Program-made: the position numbers and the translations under genes
Assembly (NCBI GenBank): GCA_039654915.1
Contig: CM077593.1
Span: 42,192,501 to 42,256,500 of the forward strand
DNA length: 64,000 nt
Direction: 5' to 3'
Origin: Aquilaria yunnanensis
Lineage: Eukaryota; Streptophyta; Magnoliopsida; Malvales; Thymelaeaceae
Notes under the pieces: generated by a model
The model's database searches: none
The model's input: only the letters and a program-made list of their open reading frames with translations
Told to the model about the DNA's origin: nothing
Shown: positions 1 through 14,145 of the stretch, one piece after another
How the letters are laid out: each line of letters opens with the position of its first letter
Numbering within the stretch: the first letter of the stretch is position 1

Positions 1-2276
1 AGTTGGATGAGTAAGCTGGAATAGGTAGATTTTGTGGAAAATTCTTCTATACCTTAGAACAAACTATAAAAAAATAGCAATAATCCACCAAATTAAGATT
101 AAAAAACAGCAAGTCCCAAGGCCATATTAAGCTTCCTTCACCTCTAAGTGCCCTTAAAACCCCTTGCCCCTTACCTTTAAGCCTCCATTTGAAGGCTAAA
201 GGGCCCACCATCGATGCATTGAAGCACTAGGTACTGGTGGTAGTACAATGACCGAGTAATACTACAAACGGTATTATATGGGGCCTTCTACCTCCGTAGC
301 ACCAAGGCTTCATGCCTTACTACTACACCTAGTGTCCATAAATGTTATGGGGGCGCCCAATGCTTGCCAAATGTCCAAGGCAAGAACACACAAGCTCCAA
401 AACTCTCCTAGGACTATCATAGGCCATTTTAATGCAAACCATTCCAACCTTTAGGTACATAGACATATAGCGCTAAGCCTTGGAACTCACTAGCTCACCA
501 TAAGCCAATTGTTACCACAAAAATGCATATCTTCTAAACTATTTGAGACCATCAAGAGAATAAGTAAGACATGCATTAAACAACTAGATAAACCAAATTC
601 TATACCACAATTGACACAAAGCTAGTAAGATCAAGGATCCACACCAAGCAAAGAGGCTCCTCTAAGGGGTTCCTATGGTTCAAAAAAAAATCCAACATAC
701 AAGGCACCAAATTAAGCCTAACCAAGCTAGACACATGCTCATGAAGCTAAAAAAACCAAGAACAACTTAAGAATAAGGAGGGAAAAATGTTACCTAAACT
801 CACTAAGCTCAAACACACCATATAAGAGCTTCTACACTAGAACTATGTACGAATAAGCCTCCTCTTGCATGGATACCTCATGGGGCTTTGATTTCCACCA
901 AGACTTGATGAAAATTTGAAGATTTAGCCATGGATTTTGATGGAAATGGGAGAGTTATAGGTTTTGGGGGGTTGGAGCTAATGAATAATGCCATCATCAC
1001 CCCCCAAATAAGTTTAAAAATCCATCTCCTAAAACTCCTGCAACTTCTTCAAGTTGAAAAAAAGACCCTAAGTTCAACTCATGCCACTAGCTTAAGCAAG
1101 TTTATCCCACACTTTGGTTTCTTGTCACTTAGGTTCAAAAGAACAAATTTTAATCTTTATAACTAAACCTATCATCTCAGTACAAAATGACTATTTTTCC
1201 TCTAGTGACATTTATATTTCAAAATGACCTCGGAACCATATATTCTTTTAAATACTTACTTGACTTATTATTTCAAACTAATCGAGGCATTTAACTTGGA
1301 ATTTTGACTTATTAAATAGGTCTTACTTGATTGTTGGTGGTTCGCTGTCTAGAAAGCTGTAATATAGTAGGAGTAGAAGGTCAACTTTAGCATTATAGAA
1401 AGTGAAACTTTAAATAGAACACATTGCCTATTGTGCCAAGGAAGAGGTAAGATGTGGGAACTTAGAGGCAAAAGCTACATTGTCAAGGAAAAGGTGAAAT
1501 TCAGGAACACATAACCTATTGTGTCAAGGAAAATGGGGAATATGTCATGAGTAGGGCATGGCATCAATGCCAAATATTAGGACTTAACTATGGCAATTGA
1601 CACTGACAAAGGGCCATCAGGAAATTAAAGTCAAAACTGGATAGTCAAGTAGACCCATAGTAGGTGGTGCACTAACGATGGGCCAGATAATTTTTCCTAG
1701 GCGTAACATACCCATAGTATTAAACATGGGATCATTAAGGGAACAAACAAGAGTGATCTGAATCATCCCTATATCAACGGCTAAAGCACTTCCATTGTTC
1801 CCAATAGGATCCAAGGGTGTGATTTATTGTTCACCGCTCGAAAAACTGCCAAACTTGCTTGAGGTCAGCCTAGCAGCATGAGGAAACCCTAGCAAGTGTT
1901 GCACATGATAAAAGGCACATAATAAAGAGTAAGCTGTCTATTCTATCTGGGATATTAAAACCTTTAACAAGGGAAGCTACTCCCTTGGAAAGGTGGAAAA
2001 ACTATTAGGAAGATGAAATATTCTAAATGGCCTGTATTTGAAAGGGCAGACCAGGAAAGCCAGAGGTCTGACTTTCGAACATACAAAGAATGTCAAAATG
2101 AAAACCTAAACTGCTACCATCATATAGTCATGAAATAGAAAAATGTAACTATATCAACCGAGAATGGAAAAACCACGAAATCAAAAAGCTTTGAATAAAA
2201 AGAAAAATAGAGACTTTGGACTACGTTGACAAAAGAATTAACCCTGTATAGATGGAAGTTATTCCTTGAGAAAAGA
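1..2276. repeat. Decayed repetitive DNA, no gene
   Basis: No reading frame here resembles a known protein; the longest open stretches are 65-78 codons and look random. Read on the minus strand, about 1-1340 has the layout of the long LTR-like family annotated at 2277, 3659 and 17419, with similar leader-like stretches about pale wording such as gene-free T/G-rich blocks in the same order. It may therefore be an inverted, heavily decayed fourth copy. That assignment is weak. From 1340 to 2276 I see nothing I can name. Confidence 0.4.
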
Positions 2277-5200
2277 TGTTATAGCCCTTCTAATGGAATG
2301 CTATAAGAGTGAGATAAGTACATAAATCCCTAGCTTAAATGCCTTAATTAGAGATGCATTAGCAAGATCAAGTAACTTATCCTAGGTTTCGAGTGGTTGA
2401 TTGCACTAGATATGCCTGAGGGAAAAATGGCAATTTTTGTACCCAAAGGGTCAAGATGAGTCTCGGGAGTAAAAATGACATTTTTAAAATTTAAAACCCT
2501 ATTTAATCAAGATTTGATTAAGTGTTTAAATGGTTACTATTTAGGGATTCGGTATTTTTGCAAGTTTTAAAAAATTTTAGGGATGAGGAGGTTTAGTTGT
2601 TTAAAAGACTTGCAGGAGGGGTTTTTTAGCACCATTCCCCATCCTCCCAACTCATTTTTCATAGCCCTCTCTTCCCCTTTCCATCTCACGCGCAAATCTT
2701 TACAAAATCACAATTTTTTGGTGAAATTGGAAGTCTTTCATAGTTCCAAAGTAAGAGAATACTTGTTTTACATGCATTTTCATGGTTTTGAAGCTCTTGG
2801 ATGTGTTTTCTACCTTGGGAAAGCTTGTATGCATGAGGTTTTCCCTTGAAATTTCTTTGTTTCTTGAGTTGTTTTAAGCTTGGGATTTGTTGAGTTTGCT
2901 CTAATTTGGTGCCATGAGCCATCGGTTTGTGCTGGAACCTATTGGAACTATTTCAGCTTGGAATATATTGCTTGGGGTTGATTAATTGAGCTAATTCAAG
3001 GTTAATTAAGGTAAGATATTTATTATTCAAGCTTATTTGATACCATTCATAACTTGCTTGTTGTAGAATTCATCTGAATTTGTGATTGACATTGTTAGTA
3101 GATGTTGTTGGTCAAGGTGGACTGGTGTCATTACATAGCTTAGTGTGATGTTTGTGTTCATTGCAAGCTTGGCATGGATGGTGAATTATGGCCTAAGAAG
3201 TGTGTTTTGTAGGTTTTCAAAGTGGGGAAGCATCCCCAACTTGTTTGGAGCCTTTGGAGGTCTCCCAAAATGTTTTGTGCACCATTTGCAAGTGTAGGGC
3301 ACGAGCCTCTTGCATCATGGCACCAGTTAGGGCTACATTGCTAGAGTGCACTGGGGGGGACATCCAAGAACTAAGCTTGTGGTTCTATAGTGCCACTTAG
3401 GGCTACAACCCCAGTGGCCTGTTTGCCAGTAGAACACACCTTTTTGTAATGAGTTTCGGGGGAGGTCCAAGGGCATGCTTAGGGTGCCTAAGGGTTAAGG
3501 TGACCCGATGGCACTTCAGGAAACTTGAAACTACTCTATGAACTAGGAGCTTTTCAAGGAATTGTGGAGTAAAAAGTACCCATAAAGCAAAACAAGTTAA
3601 TAGGCCATAATAGCACACCATAGTTCGGTGTAAGGTTTAGTACCATCGGGAGCCTTAGTGTTATGGCTCTTCTAGCTAGAGGCTTGTTTGAGAAAGCTAA
3701 ATTGGTTTAGTTTAGAACCTTATTTCAAGTTTACATAGCAAGAATAGGAAAGTTACACAAAGTTCACTAAGTTCTGAGGAGTTTAAGGCACCAAATAGAG
3801 TTCTAGAGCAAGAAGGTAATTTTGTGTCCCAAAGAGTCGATCTAGGTCCCAAGTGTTAAAAATGAGCTTTTTGTAACTTTTGTTAAACTTTGGTGGCTTG
3901 GTTTTAAAATGGGTATAAAACTTGGTAAAGAGGGGATGGCTGCCATTTACACTTCAAACCCGTGTTCATCCTCCACCCCTTGATTTCTTCCTGAATTCAA
4001 GCTCAAAACCAAGAGTTTTTGGTGAAATTTGAAGCTACCAAGGGTACTTAAGCTATAGGAAGCTTGTTGTAAGTGGAATTTTAAGTTTTTGGAGCTTGGA
4101 ATCATGTTTCCAACTATCCACTATTTTTTTATGCGAGGTAACTTGTGATTTCATGGTGAATTATTGTTTCTTTGATGATTGGGAGCTTGGGTTTTGGTTA
4201 AAAGTTAGTAATTTGGTGTTTTGTGCCATTGTTTGCTTGGAACTTAGGTAGAACTTTGTGGAACTTGGCTTTTGTGGAAGAGTTGATTGATTCTTGCTTG
4301 TGAGTTGGAGTTATGCTAAGGGAGTTATGTTTTTAAGCTTGATAAATGCTATTGGAGTGTGTTTGCTTGATGAATTCAAGTAGTTTTGGCAATAGCATTA
4401 GTTAGTGGGTGAGGTTGATCATGGTGGACTATTAGTTTTATGGAGATTAGAATGATGTTACAATGCATCATAGGTAAGCTTGTGATAGTTGTTTGTGGTT
4501 TTTGTAACATGTTTTACAAGTATTTGAAGTTAGAAGGCCATGCAAGCGCGTTAAACATGTTTGGCATTCACAACATCTGCAATTCCCATAACTTTCTAGT
4601 TTTGCTATTATGTCAACATGTCACCAATGACCAAAAAGTTTCCAAGGGGTTGATAATTGCGGCAATGTGTTGCCATTGTTATGTTGGCTAAAATTTTCCA
4701 ATTTTGCTAGATGATTGGGGGGGAGGCCCGAAGGGGTGCTTAAGGTATCTAGGGGTCTAAGTATTCTTTGGGTACTCTGAGGCTTCCAAAACTCCTCCAA
4801 GACCAAGGCATTTTCTTGACTTTTTTGTGGTTCTTTCCACCATAAACAAGAAAACTAGTTATTAAATGCCACAATGAAGTATCACTAGCTTGGGTGAAAG
4901 GTTTAGTATCATCGATGACCTAACCACGCCGTCGGGCATGAGGCTTTGATGTGGCACCTTAGTATACCTAGTGGGTCATTATGGCCTAGTGGGTCTTTAT
5001 GGCCTAGTGACAGTAGTCCTACCATAGTGCCCCTACACAACATAAGAGAGTTTCAACAAGTGAATTCTCACTGGTTAGGCTAGCAAGCTATACTTGCCAC
5101 TAGGCAAGGCTCTACCTTGTAGTTCAAAGACTAGGTTAAAGAAAAGTCCGAAGGGACTGAGACCTATGCACATAAGTTTAGCCTCAGGTTGAAAGAGCTC

Positions 5201-6898
5201 TCAACAGATTACATATGTTCACGTATGTGTTGTCCTTAGTAGCTTTTCTTGCAGGTAAAGATCGCTTACTAAGAATTCTGAATTCTTACTCCTTAGTTAT
5301 ATTGTGTAGATCCTGATGTTGTTGAGCTGGATAACCATTGAGAGTTATCATGGTAGTTTGTTGTTACAAGTACTTCGCTTGAGAATCCTTGTGATTCTAG
5401 TCTACTTAGGTTACTTGTTGGTTAAGCAAGAGTGTTAATTATAGTGTTTTCTTAGCCACAGAGCCTAACAGCATGTGGACAGGATTTTTGTGACTCACCA
5501 CCGGGACTTACCTCTAAGATGGGAGTTAGTTTGAGGGGATCTCAGTCAAGGCTCATATGTGTTATTCACCTAATTGCCTCCATTGTCTATATTTTGAGTC
5601 TTAGACTCCAAGGTTGTTCTTGGGTGAGGAGTATTAGTCTACTTCTTGTTGAATGTCATCACATGGTTGCTATGTGTAGTATTAATCATACAAATGTTGA
5701 TTTTTTATGCTTTGGCCATTTGAACTTGTTTTTTATGTAGATAGGTAAGCGCCATGAATGAAGCTTTAGTGTACTTGTAGCCTGGGCAAGTTTACTTGAG
5801 GCACAAGTGAGAACCTAGTGCACTTTGCTTAAGGTGGACACTAAGTACACAAATGCCCTAGGTAAGTCTAAGGACTTGGGGCACTATATGGAGGCCTAGT
5901 ACACATAGTGAGTTTTTTGGAACTCAAGCGATGTGCATCCACTACGTTCACTTGTACAACAATCAAGGGAAGGCTAAATGGTGAGCTAAGCTCATAGCAT
6001 CAGTAAGTTAAGGCTTACTAGGAGAGAGTTAGAAGCTAGAACTTGTTAGACACGGAGTATCGCCCGTGGTAAGACTAGGTAGAGGACAAGTCTCAAAGGA
6101 CTAAAACACTATGCACATAGATTTAGGCCTCGCACTATTTTGAGCTCGCAGTAGATTGCATATTATATATATAGATGCTTATCCTCAGGGTTTTCTTGCA
6201 AGTTGAATAATTCTTTACTGAGAATCGTTGATTCTCATTCCCTTAGCATTTGTTGTGTAGATTTTGTATTTGTGGAGTTGACAACTATTAAGGGTTGTTG
6301 AGCTAGGCTCATGAGCAAGTATTTTACTTATTTGAATGCTTGTAATTCAAGTTTTTTGGTTTACGTGTTGGTTAAGTTGTTGTGCTGACTAAAGTCATTT
6401 ATTTGGCCAACAATGGCTAATAAAACACAAGGGAGGGGTTTTGGAGTTTTCCGCCGAGAGTTTGTTCTAAGGTAGAAGCTTAGTGGTGGATCTTAGTTGT
6501 TTAGTTTGGTATGTAGTTTTATACATTAGTTTGCCTTTAATGTACATGGTTAAGTAATAAACTCTAGAGTCGCTCTTCAGTGTGAGCATAGTATACTTTT
6601 GTATAGATGCTTGCACACAGTTTGTTAAGTGTAGCTAATTCCATAGTTAACTTGTATGCTTTGACAGTTTTATTATTTGGATTTTGTGAAAGGCCTAGGA
6701 AACATTTTATGTATTATGATTTATGTTTATGATTTATTACTTGTTTTATTGATCAAATCAAAGCATAACTCATGCATGATTGCATAGTAGGTTAATTAAG
6801 TAGAAGCTTGAAGGTTTTAACAAGTGTGCATGTAATCTATTAGCCAATTGAGACTAATATGAGACATGTTCCCATAGATTTCTTGGGCAGGGCCATGA
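2277..6898 (+). mobile_element. Long LTR-like element, copy C, split by copy A
   Basis: This non-coding copy starts TGTTATAGCCC and can be followed to 3658, then resumes at about 5770 and runs to about 6898, where it ends near a GGGCCATGA motif. The order of shared blocks matches copy A (3659) and copy B (17419): a 'GCACCAAAT...GGTAATTTT..CCCAAA' block, a block around TTTTGGTGAAATT, the 'GGTTTAGTA' block and a 3' block ending near AGCCAATTG. The break falls inside a CCTTAG that copy A has uninterrupted. TG...CA-like ends, a size of about 2.5 kb and lack of ORFs suggest a solo LTR of a Ty3/gypsy-type element. The family identity is inferred. Confidence 0.6.
3659..5764 (+). mobile_element. Long LTR-like element, copy A, nested in copy C
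   Basis: Starts TGTTATGGC directly after CTTAG (3654-3658). It ends in a shortened GTAAGCGCCATGA-type terminus at about 5758 and is followed by TTTAG (5765-5769), one mismatch from the 5-base sequence before it. This fits a target-site duplication of an LTR-type insertion into another member of the same family. It aligns block by block with 17419-19896 but lacks roughly 150 bases near its 3' end, after the block at 5700-5740. No coding capacity is visible. Confidence 0.65.
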
Positions 6899-9800
6899 TG
6901 GGCCTTATTAACTGAAAAGGAAGACACTTAACGAGCCATCCAAAGAGCACAAGAAGAAATCTCTCCTATATAAGGCGAAGGGGAAGAAACTAAGGTCCAT
7001 CCCCTAATTCGGAGAAATGACATAGGAGCCTAAACTTGGCTGAAAAAATTGACTACATTGTCATAACATTTTATAAAAAGCCGTAAGGCTCTAACCAGGG
7101 AAAAAAATATTGATGATTGTATTGTTATTTGCTGTACTTTCTTAAGAAATTAGAAGCTTATTACAAATTCTATTAAAAAATAGACATTTTAACATTTAGA
7201 TTAAAATAAGCCAATAATAAAGTTTAACATGGGTTGCTAAAAAATCACTAGAAATGAAGCTCTATAGAGGCTTGATGCCAATAATAAAATTTCATATTGA
7301 AACAAAACTTAAAATGAAATTTTGCAAAGGCATTAGAACGACCTTGGAAGGGTATTTGGAACAATGGTGGGATGCCACCATAAAAAAATTAACCGCAGGA
7401 CAAACTCAACATATGCTCTAAGTACAGGAGCAACTCAGAGTAAGAGAAGGAACAAAGGATATGAGACTAAGTGATATTTAACTTAAAAAATGCCCCGAAG
7501 GAGATGCTAGAAAATGTATGGCCGAAAAAACAATATGCAATGGAAAAAGAAAAAGACCACCATCAACAAAGGATAATTTGCAATGGAGAACATGAAAAAA
7601 TTTCATTAACCTGTAAATAAGTACAAGGTCCATTGTAAAAATATGGTATAAACACCAAGTAGGAGCTATGTACATGAGGCCATTATATTACAAGTTTTCT
7701 TGGAGGAAATGTGAGGATCTTTCGTACAAGGAAAACCTACGAATAGCCCTCTCAACCTTTTCCATGGAATAATGTGTCCTCATCTCCAACAACAATTTTT
7801 TGATCTTGGCCTTTCATCCTAAGACACAGCAAGAACGGAACTACTAGCTTACGAGTAGTCTATCCACAGAAGGATAACTTTAAAAGGTGTAGCTTAGCTT
7901 ATTGAGGGTGACATCCTAACCCCCCAGAGTGGCTTTGATTTCCATAGCTAGAATTATTTTCTGTCTAGATCAAGGGACAATCATGAAGGATCTGCCTTGT
8001 ACCATTCTGGGCACGCTGCAAGCGAATCATCCCCAACCTTGGTTGGAGGTGAAGTAAAGCTGTCGAAACTCCTAGGCCTGCCAAAATTTTTCCTAACATA
8101 ATTCTATAATAGGCTTAGGGGGAACAAAGATCTCACTCAGGAAGCTAAGGTCCCGACCAGGATGTTGCCTTAGTACTTGGTACCAAGCATTGCATAAACC
8201 CTACCAGTAAGTGTTTAGACCCTCATCCTCAAAGAGATTATCCTTGGCTTCCAAGTCTGTTGTCCTTGAAGCTTGAACTCGAAGGTCATCCTCATATTTC
8301 CAAAAGGACTCTTCAAACTCCTAAACCTTAGCTTGGAGAGAGGCTTACTAAAAAATCTAAGCTTTGGATGCCTCTGAAGTAGCGGCAACATTCACTTGAG
8401 CCCTGTGGGAAATCCTTGACACAACTCTTAAGCCTAAGATCAACCATTGTGGAGTTGACCCATTTCGGCCTGATACTCATGGAAAACCTTATTGTAGCTA
8501 ACACACTCCTCATCCTGAAAAGCTTGGGTCCATTCAAAAAGACCTTCGATGTAGGAGCCAACCAAATGGTTCTATCCTGAGGTATACTGATGGTAAGAAT
8601 TAACCCCTAGAAACTCTCACCAAATGTTTCTTGTTTGGTGTGTTGCCTTTCAAGGAGGTTAATCCTAATAATGAAAGTGGAAGCCACCTAGACAAATGGG
8701 ATTGAATGGAATGAGTTAAAAAAAGTAGAGAAAAGATTGGAGAGAGAAGAGAAAAGATTTTACCCAATTAAGATTAACCCCAAGGTTCAGAAAGCTCTTA
8801 CATTGTGTGCTTAGAGGCGCTCCTCCATTTTGTCACCTAAGTCTTCATGCAAAGAATCCAAAGAAAGTATTTTCCTTTTCTACTGGCCCCACCTCCAAAC
8901 ATCCACAATAGTTAGAATAGAACTCAAATACTTAACCCCGGTGATATATGGAAATACCTGGTTGTGCTGGATCTAAAGACCTCTTTGAACTTTTTGGCTT
9001 CTTTACCAATTCAACATTATGTTGGTAGATGTCTAACTACAACAAAGAGTAAGCTACAAAAAGGGCTAAAAAGTCAAAATGTGGACAAAATGAAAAATAA
9101 AAAGGCTATAATAATGTACAAGGGGAGAAAAAACCCTATGAAAACTTTGGACCTCAGAAGTGGTGAGAGTCCACCTTGGCATTCTGAAGAGTACCATCTT
9201 TCTTTTGTGACCCTAGATAGGTAATAACTCTCGTTGACCATTGGACAACTCCAAATTTTGTTAACATACCCTTGGTAATACGCTTGAAAGGGAGCATAAG
9301 TGGCACAGTTGAATCTTGAACGTGGGATCCCTCAATGGTGGCTTGCATGAAGAGCTCCCAAGTGGCAATGCCCTTCATCTCTTCTGGAGTCTGGGCAGAG
9401 TCATCCAAAAAGCTGAAAAAGGTATAGTCCTCTAGGTGGCCAAATCTCCAAGAGATTCTTCTTCCCTATGAGACAAAGGTTGAAGAGAAGAAAAAGTACT
9501 TGTGCACTTGTTAAAAAACCCTAGAATGAGCATTGCCAACCATGTAATGGTGCAAGAGGGTGCGCAATAGAGAGGGGAAGGCCTAGAAACTGTTTAACAC
9601 TAGGAACTCATTCACACACGCATAGCTGATTGGGCTAAATCGGCTTATGTCGACCACTAGATGATCTTCCAGGCTAACCAGGAAATGAGGCAGAGGCAAC
9701 TCGAACCCTGACTGTAGCTGGCCCTCAAGTCTGACAATCTCCCTCCATCGAAAGGACTAACCCTTATCCTTAAGGCCCAGAGCCGACCTCAGTACATAAT

Positions 9801-12800
9801 GTTGTGCATGTAGCCTCATCAAGTCGAACGCAGATTGCCAAGAATCGTAATTCTAGATGTTCAGTCAAAGATCCTCAAGCTTTTGTTCAAAACCATGGGC
9901 TGAGGGTAGAGCCATTATTCCAACCTAAAACACTTGCCTAAATCTCTAAAAGCCATAATCTGAAAAGTCAAAATGTGGTAAGACACTAAATAAGGAAAAA
10001 CATTACTGTACACCAAGCGAAAATGAAAAACTTGTAGTTTACAGTTCCTATGACAGGGAAAAAAGTGAAAGCCCCCAAAAGACTCCTAGATAACACCCGA
10101 TGGTGGATGTAGGCCTTACCGTTGGCAGTGGTGTAATTGACTGAAATTAATTAAAGCCTCCCAAAGGGACTAACAAACACAAAAATAACATCAAGAATAA
10201 GGAAACACCTTAGAAGTAGCAAGATAAAGATCAAGAACTGGCTGGCAAAGAAGAAAGCCCTATGGAGAATCAAACTAGCAAAGAAAAAAGCCCTATGGAG
10301 AATCAAACACAAAATGACAAAAAAAAACAATGTTCCAAAGCTCACAAGTTGCAAAACTGGGGACATGAAAATGAAGGGACTATTAAATAGCTTCCCACTG
10401 TGGTAACTTGATGGGCATCTGAAACATCATTAGGGCTTACTCGTGGGGGAGCCAAAGTATTAGCGAGATCTTTTCGAGCACAGAAGCCTAACTTAAGACA
10501 ATTCAAGTGAGGGAAACTTATGTTAGTACATCTTTTTTGGGGCTGTCAATGCCTCTAGAAAGGCTCCCCATGATCTTAGGCAAAAGAGCATCTCTGGAGC
10601 CTTGGTGGTTGACCAACTCAGTAATATCCCTTAGAGTATTGCCTTTGGGAGTTCATATAAAATGGTGGGTTACTACAGCAAACCTACAAATGTATAGAAG
10701 GGAAAGTAAAGGAGGGGAGACCCCAAGATATTTCCAGGGGGAGCCTCCAGCACTTAAGTCAGTTTTTTGGTAAATTTTTGTGGTAATCATAAAATTTGAG
10801 TGATCATACATTTGAAATGGCAAGATTCTTGTTATATAGAGGTCTTAGGAAGAAATCAAGAGTATTGGTTGGGTTACCACATATTTCTCATTGTGTTACT
10901 TGTACTAGTAAAGTTGGTGCAGATGGGAAGTGTTGTAGCATTTCCCAAATTACCCATATGGAATTGCGGCTGGCCTTCCGACACCTCGGTCTAGTCTTAG
11001 GTGTTAGGTTCCCTAGGAATCATAGAGGCATATCATCAATGAGTTTCATCAGGATGGGCTCATTCAAGGGATCAAAGGCTATTTAACCATTAATGTACTC
11101 TTACAATTCCTAAGGCGTCCCCTCCTTGGAGGATTCCTAGGGTGGCTCTTTGGTTGTAGGTGCTCAGGTTACAAATATACCATCACATGTCCCCCCAGCT
11201 TGTGTTGGGACCAGTTGGGTTTGTTAATCTCTAAGGGGGCATAAATGAGACCTTGATCCCGTCATGGCCTTTGCTCAAGCATCCTTCCCAAAGAGACTTT
11301 TCAGGTCCCTAGCTAGGTGGCGGTTTATGTTTGGATCGTGTGTTTAACCATCATTTGGTGGTGGCCCCCAAAAAGGGCCATTATCTCTCTAGGCCACCCA
11401 CTTCTACAACTTCTCAAGCAAGTTGGTTTCAACCTTGTGAACCATCACTGTTGATCTTGTAGCCCTAGTCCCCTCCATTCATGGTTCACTATTTTTCGTC
11501 TACTGACTGTCATCTACTCACTCAAGGTAACAGATTCCTACTCTTCTTTACTTCTATAGATTGAATATGATGGTGTGATTGGTTTCTTTATTAAGTTTTT
11601 CATTTTTTCTTCTCTCTCCGGCCTCTTTCCTACTATAGGTGGGCTATTTTTCTACAGCCTGTTTGGTCAGGAGCTGAGTGTCGTTCTAATCACCATTATT
11701 GATGATCAACCTCAATAAGGCTAGAGGAGTAGCAATTTTAGTAGTTTTGCTTGTCTAGTAGTTTTAACGGCATTTTTCATTCACCCTCTTACTCATCAGA
11801 GTTCTTTATGTCTATCATCTTCATCATTTTTCTTACCTCTTTTTTTTTTCAGAATATGGCCTTTAAAAACTTTGGCATGCATTCTGTGACATTTTCTATC
11901 AATGCCACCATTCCAAAAGGTGAAATGTCTACCCAGGTTGATAGTTTTAGGCCTGAAGTACTTAAGGACTCAAATGACTAGTATATGTTTAGGCTCTTCG
12001 AGGAGAGCATTAAGACGAACTAGTATACATATGTGCTCTTCGAGCACCACCCTTACTCCCCTATTCTATTATGGTGTATCCAGACATGGACCTAATGGTT
12101 GAAGAGTATTCCTCAACAGAAAGAAGCTCAGATAACCTTAAAGCTTCATTCTCACCCATCCGTATAGTTCATATAGGTATTGGGAAAGGCTACCAAAGCC
12201 TATGGTTGGATGCATAGTTAGCCTATTTGGTAGGATCAGAGACACATGGCCAAGTTAATTAACATTCGTGATCCCACTAAAAGGTACTATATAAAGAGAA
12301 CTTTTTTTCCCTTCCCAAGTATGTTGGCCTCCTTACAAATAGCTCACAAAATATCCCTTAAAGGTATTTACTTTATCATTGGAAACTTCCCTTCCCTAGG
12401 AAAACACCCAGGGCACTTTTCTCCGTTCCTTCATTTCCATGTGCTCGTTTTACAGGTGTACCACCATGTGGTCACCATTCCAGAAACCTTTATAGACCAA
12501 ACTTCACCAACTAGCATATGCTTAAATTCAACCAAAACTAACCCTTACCCATATGAACCAAAAACCATAGAGTTAGGATGTAGATTGAATCAATTCAACC
12601 ATATAGGAGAATCCCAAGTAAGGTCAAATGGCATGAAGAAAAACTTTTCCTTCCATTCCTTCTAGATTTTAGGAATGGTAGCAAATGTAAAAGATAGGTT
12701 ATGCCCAAAAAATTTAGGTTTCATGTTGAAGAAACATCAATTAACCATAGTTAGGGTGAGCAAGTAAAAGAAGATAAGGGATTCTAGGTAAAACGATTGC

Positions 12801-12814
12801 TCTTGCCATGTGAC
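6899..12814. other. Decayed transposon-like region, no usable ORF
   Basis: Nearly 6 kb with no convincing gene. Between about 8200 and 9900 the text on the minus strand weakly resembles the antisense ORF of the Tat-type elements at 61231-63640 (coiled-coil-like stretches and a block like the one at 63340-63500), but no frame survives. At 10738-10765 a GGGAGCCTCC..AAGTCAG motif matches the LTR of element E1 near 58856. I see no evidence for the functions of the 60-139 codon open stretches at 10507, 10796, 11751 and 12246. The whole block is best read as remains of old retroelements. Confidence 0.4.
10243..10308. repeat. Short tandem duplication (34 bp x 2)
   Basis: The words GCAAAGAAGAAAGCCCTATG at about 10244 and GCAAAGAAAAAAGCCCTATG at about 10278 begin two nearly identical 32-34 base units that lie head to tail. 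It is a small local duplication inside decayed repeat DNA. Confidence 0.8.
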
Positions 12815-14145
12815 TGTAGGGTTTTAAGAGCCAAACATTGCAACAAAATACACCCAACTGTTAAGCCGAATAACAAAACTTGAATAGTCGACATGTTCAT
12901 GCTCTCTATGGTATTCACATGAGTCACTTGGATCACCACACCTCCTCCAAGTTTCAGCCGGAGCATTCCTCTTGTGCTTGCAATGCTAGCTTGTGTCCTC
13001 CAAGAAAAGATAAAAGGGGAGTGCGAATGAAAATTTCAGAACCCTTTCTCAGTTTCATCTAAGGAGGCTCACCGCAAAACAACACTATGTAACATGTACA
13101 TAGTTATGCAAAACTCACAAGCCAAATAGGTTTTATAAACTTAATCCAATTAGGCCTAATTTTAGGCTCACAATGGCTCAACTTTTGGACCAATAATTAA
13201 CCCAAAAGTATTATGAAACCAAAACCAAACAATTTAGCCCATGCACTTAAATAATCCAATTGGCTCTAAGTGTGTGATCCTATAGGCTCCTATCATGTTG
13301 GCAATGATCATAAATCACATTTATGGTCATAAACAATGAGTGGTGCCTAGCAACACATCATTACTACGCAAGTGACAAGATGGTTGATGATTCGAATAAA
13401 TCTTTATGATCTTTATTTGTATATGTCATCATCTTTGTTTAGGATATCAAGACCAAGCATGAGATATGGAATGTGCCATCCTCATATCACCCAATCTATG
13501 GTTTCTTCTTTCCTAAGTAGACTGACTTAAACTTCTAACATTGATATCCCATATCAACTCATTCGACCCTGGCCATACATTTTTTGAGTCTTACTCAATC
13601 AAGGGGCCCAGAGATATCACTCCCATTATATAGGAAAGACAAATCCTATCTTAATCATATAAATTCCTCTGCATGATATGTGATATACCCAATGACCACC
13701 TTCATGTACACTCTGTTATTAGCAATAAGGAGAAGTGTCAAAGTATGTGACTCACATATAAGGAACCTTGATGACCTCAGGTCAAAAGACTATATATATC
13801 ATATTACTATAGGAATCGCTTATGACACTCATATAATGATCCATGTAGCATTCTCATGGCGGGTCAGCCTTGTACACAAGTTCTCCAACTTGTACCCATA
13901 TGTAGATTACATATCTCATATTAGTCTCCATATATACTGGTCTTTTGTGTATTATTGTAACCCATTCCACAATAATACTCGACTAGAGACATTTAAGAAT
14001 ACTATTATTCTAGGGTTATAATTATGTTTAATTATGTTACACATAAACAAACAATAAACATAATTATTGAAATAATGCTTTAATAAAATATCATAAATCA
14101 ATGTGTAAAATACAATCATCTCATAATTGGCTTTTGGGTACAACA
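12815..14145 (-). mobile_element. Old inverted copy of the 1.4 kb TGTTG...CAACA LTR
   Basis: The reverse complement of this stretch follows the LTRs at 35302-36712 and 48539-49948 along almost all of their length. It begins at 14145 with the TGTTGTACCC end. It then passes the 'AACTTGTGTAC' and 'GATCATAAATGTGATTTATG' blocks and finishes near 12815 with a relic of the GCCAAAC...CCCTACA end. It is much more diverged than the other two copies, with several small gaps, so it is an older insertion. No internal retroelement region flanks it, so it is read as a solo LTR. ORFs in it are accidental. Confidence 0.8.

Noticed and set aside
12246..12665. 139-codon plus frame
   Set aside because: Long for this AT-rich DNA, but without recognisable motifs, start context or homologous copy in the window; surrounding DNA is decayed repeats.
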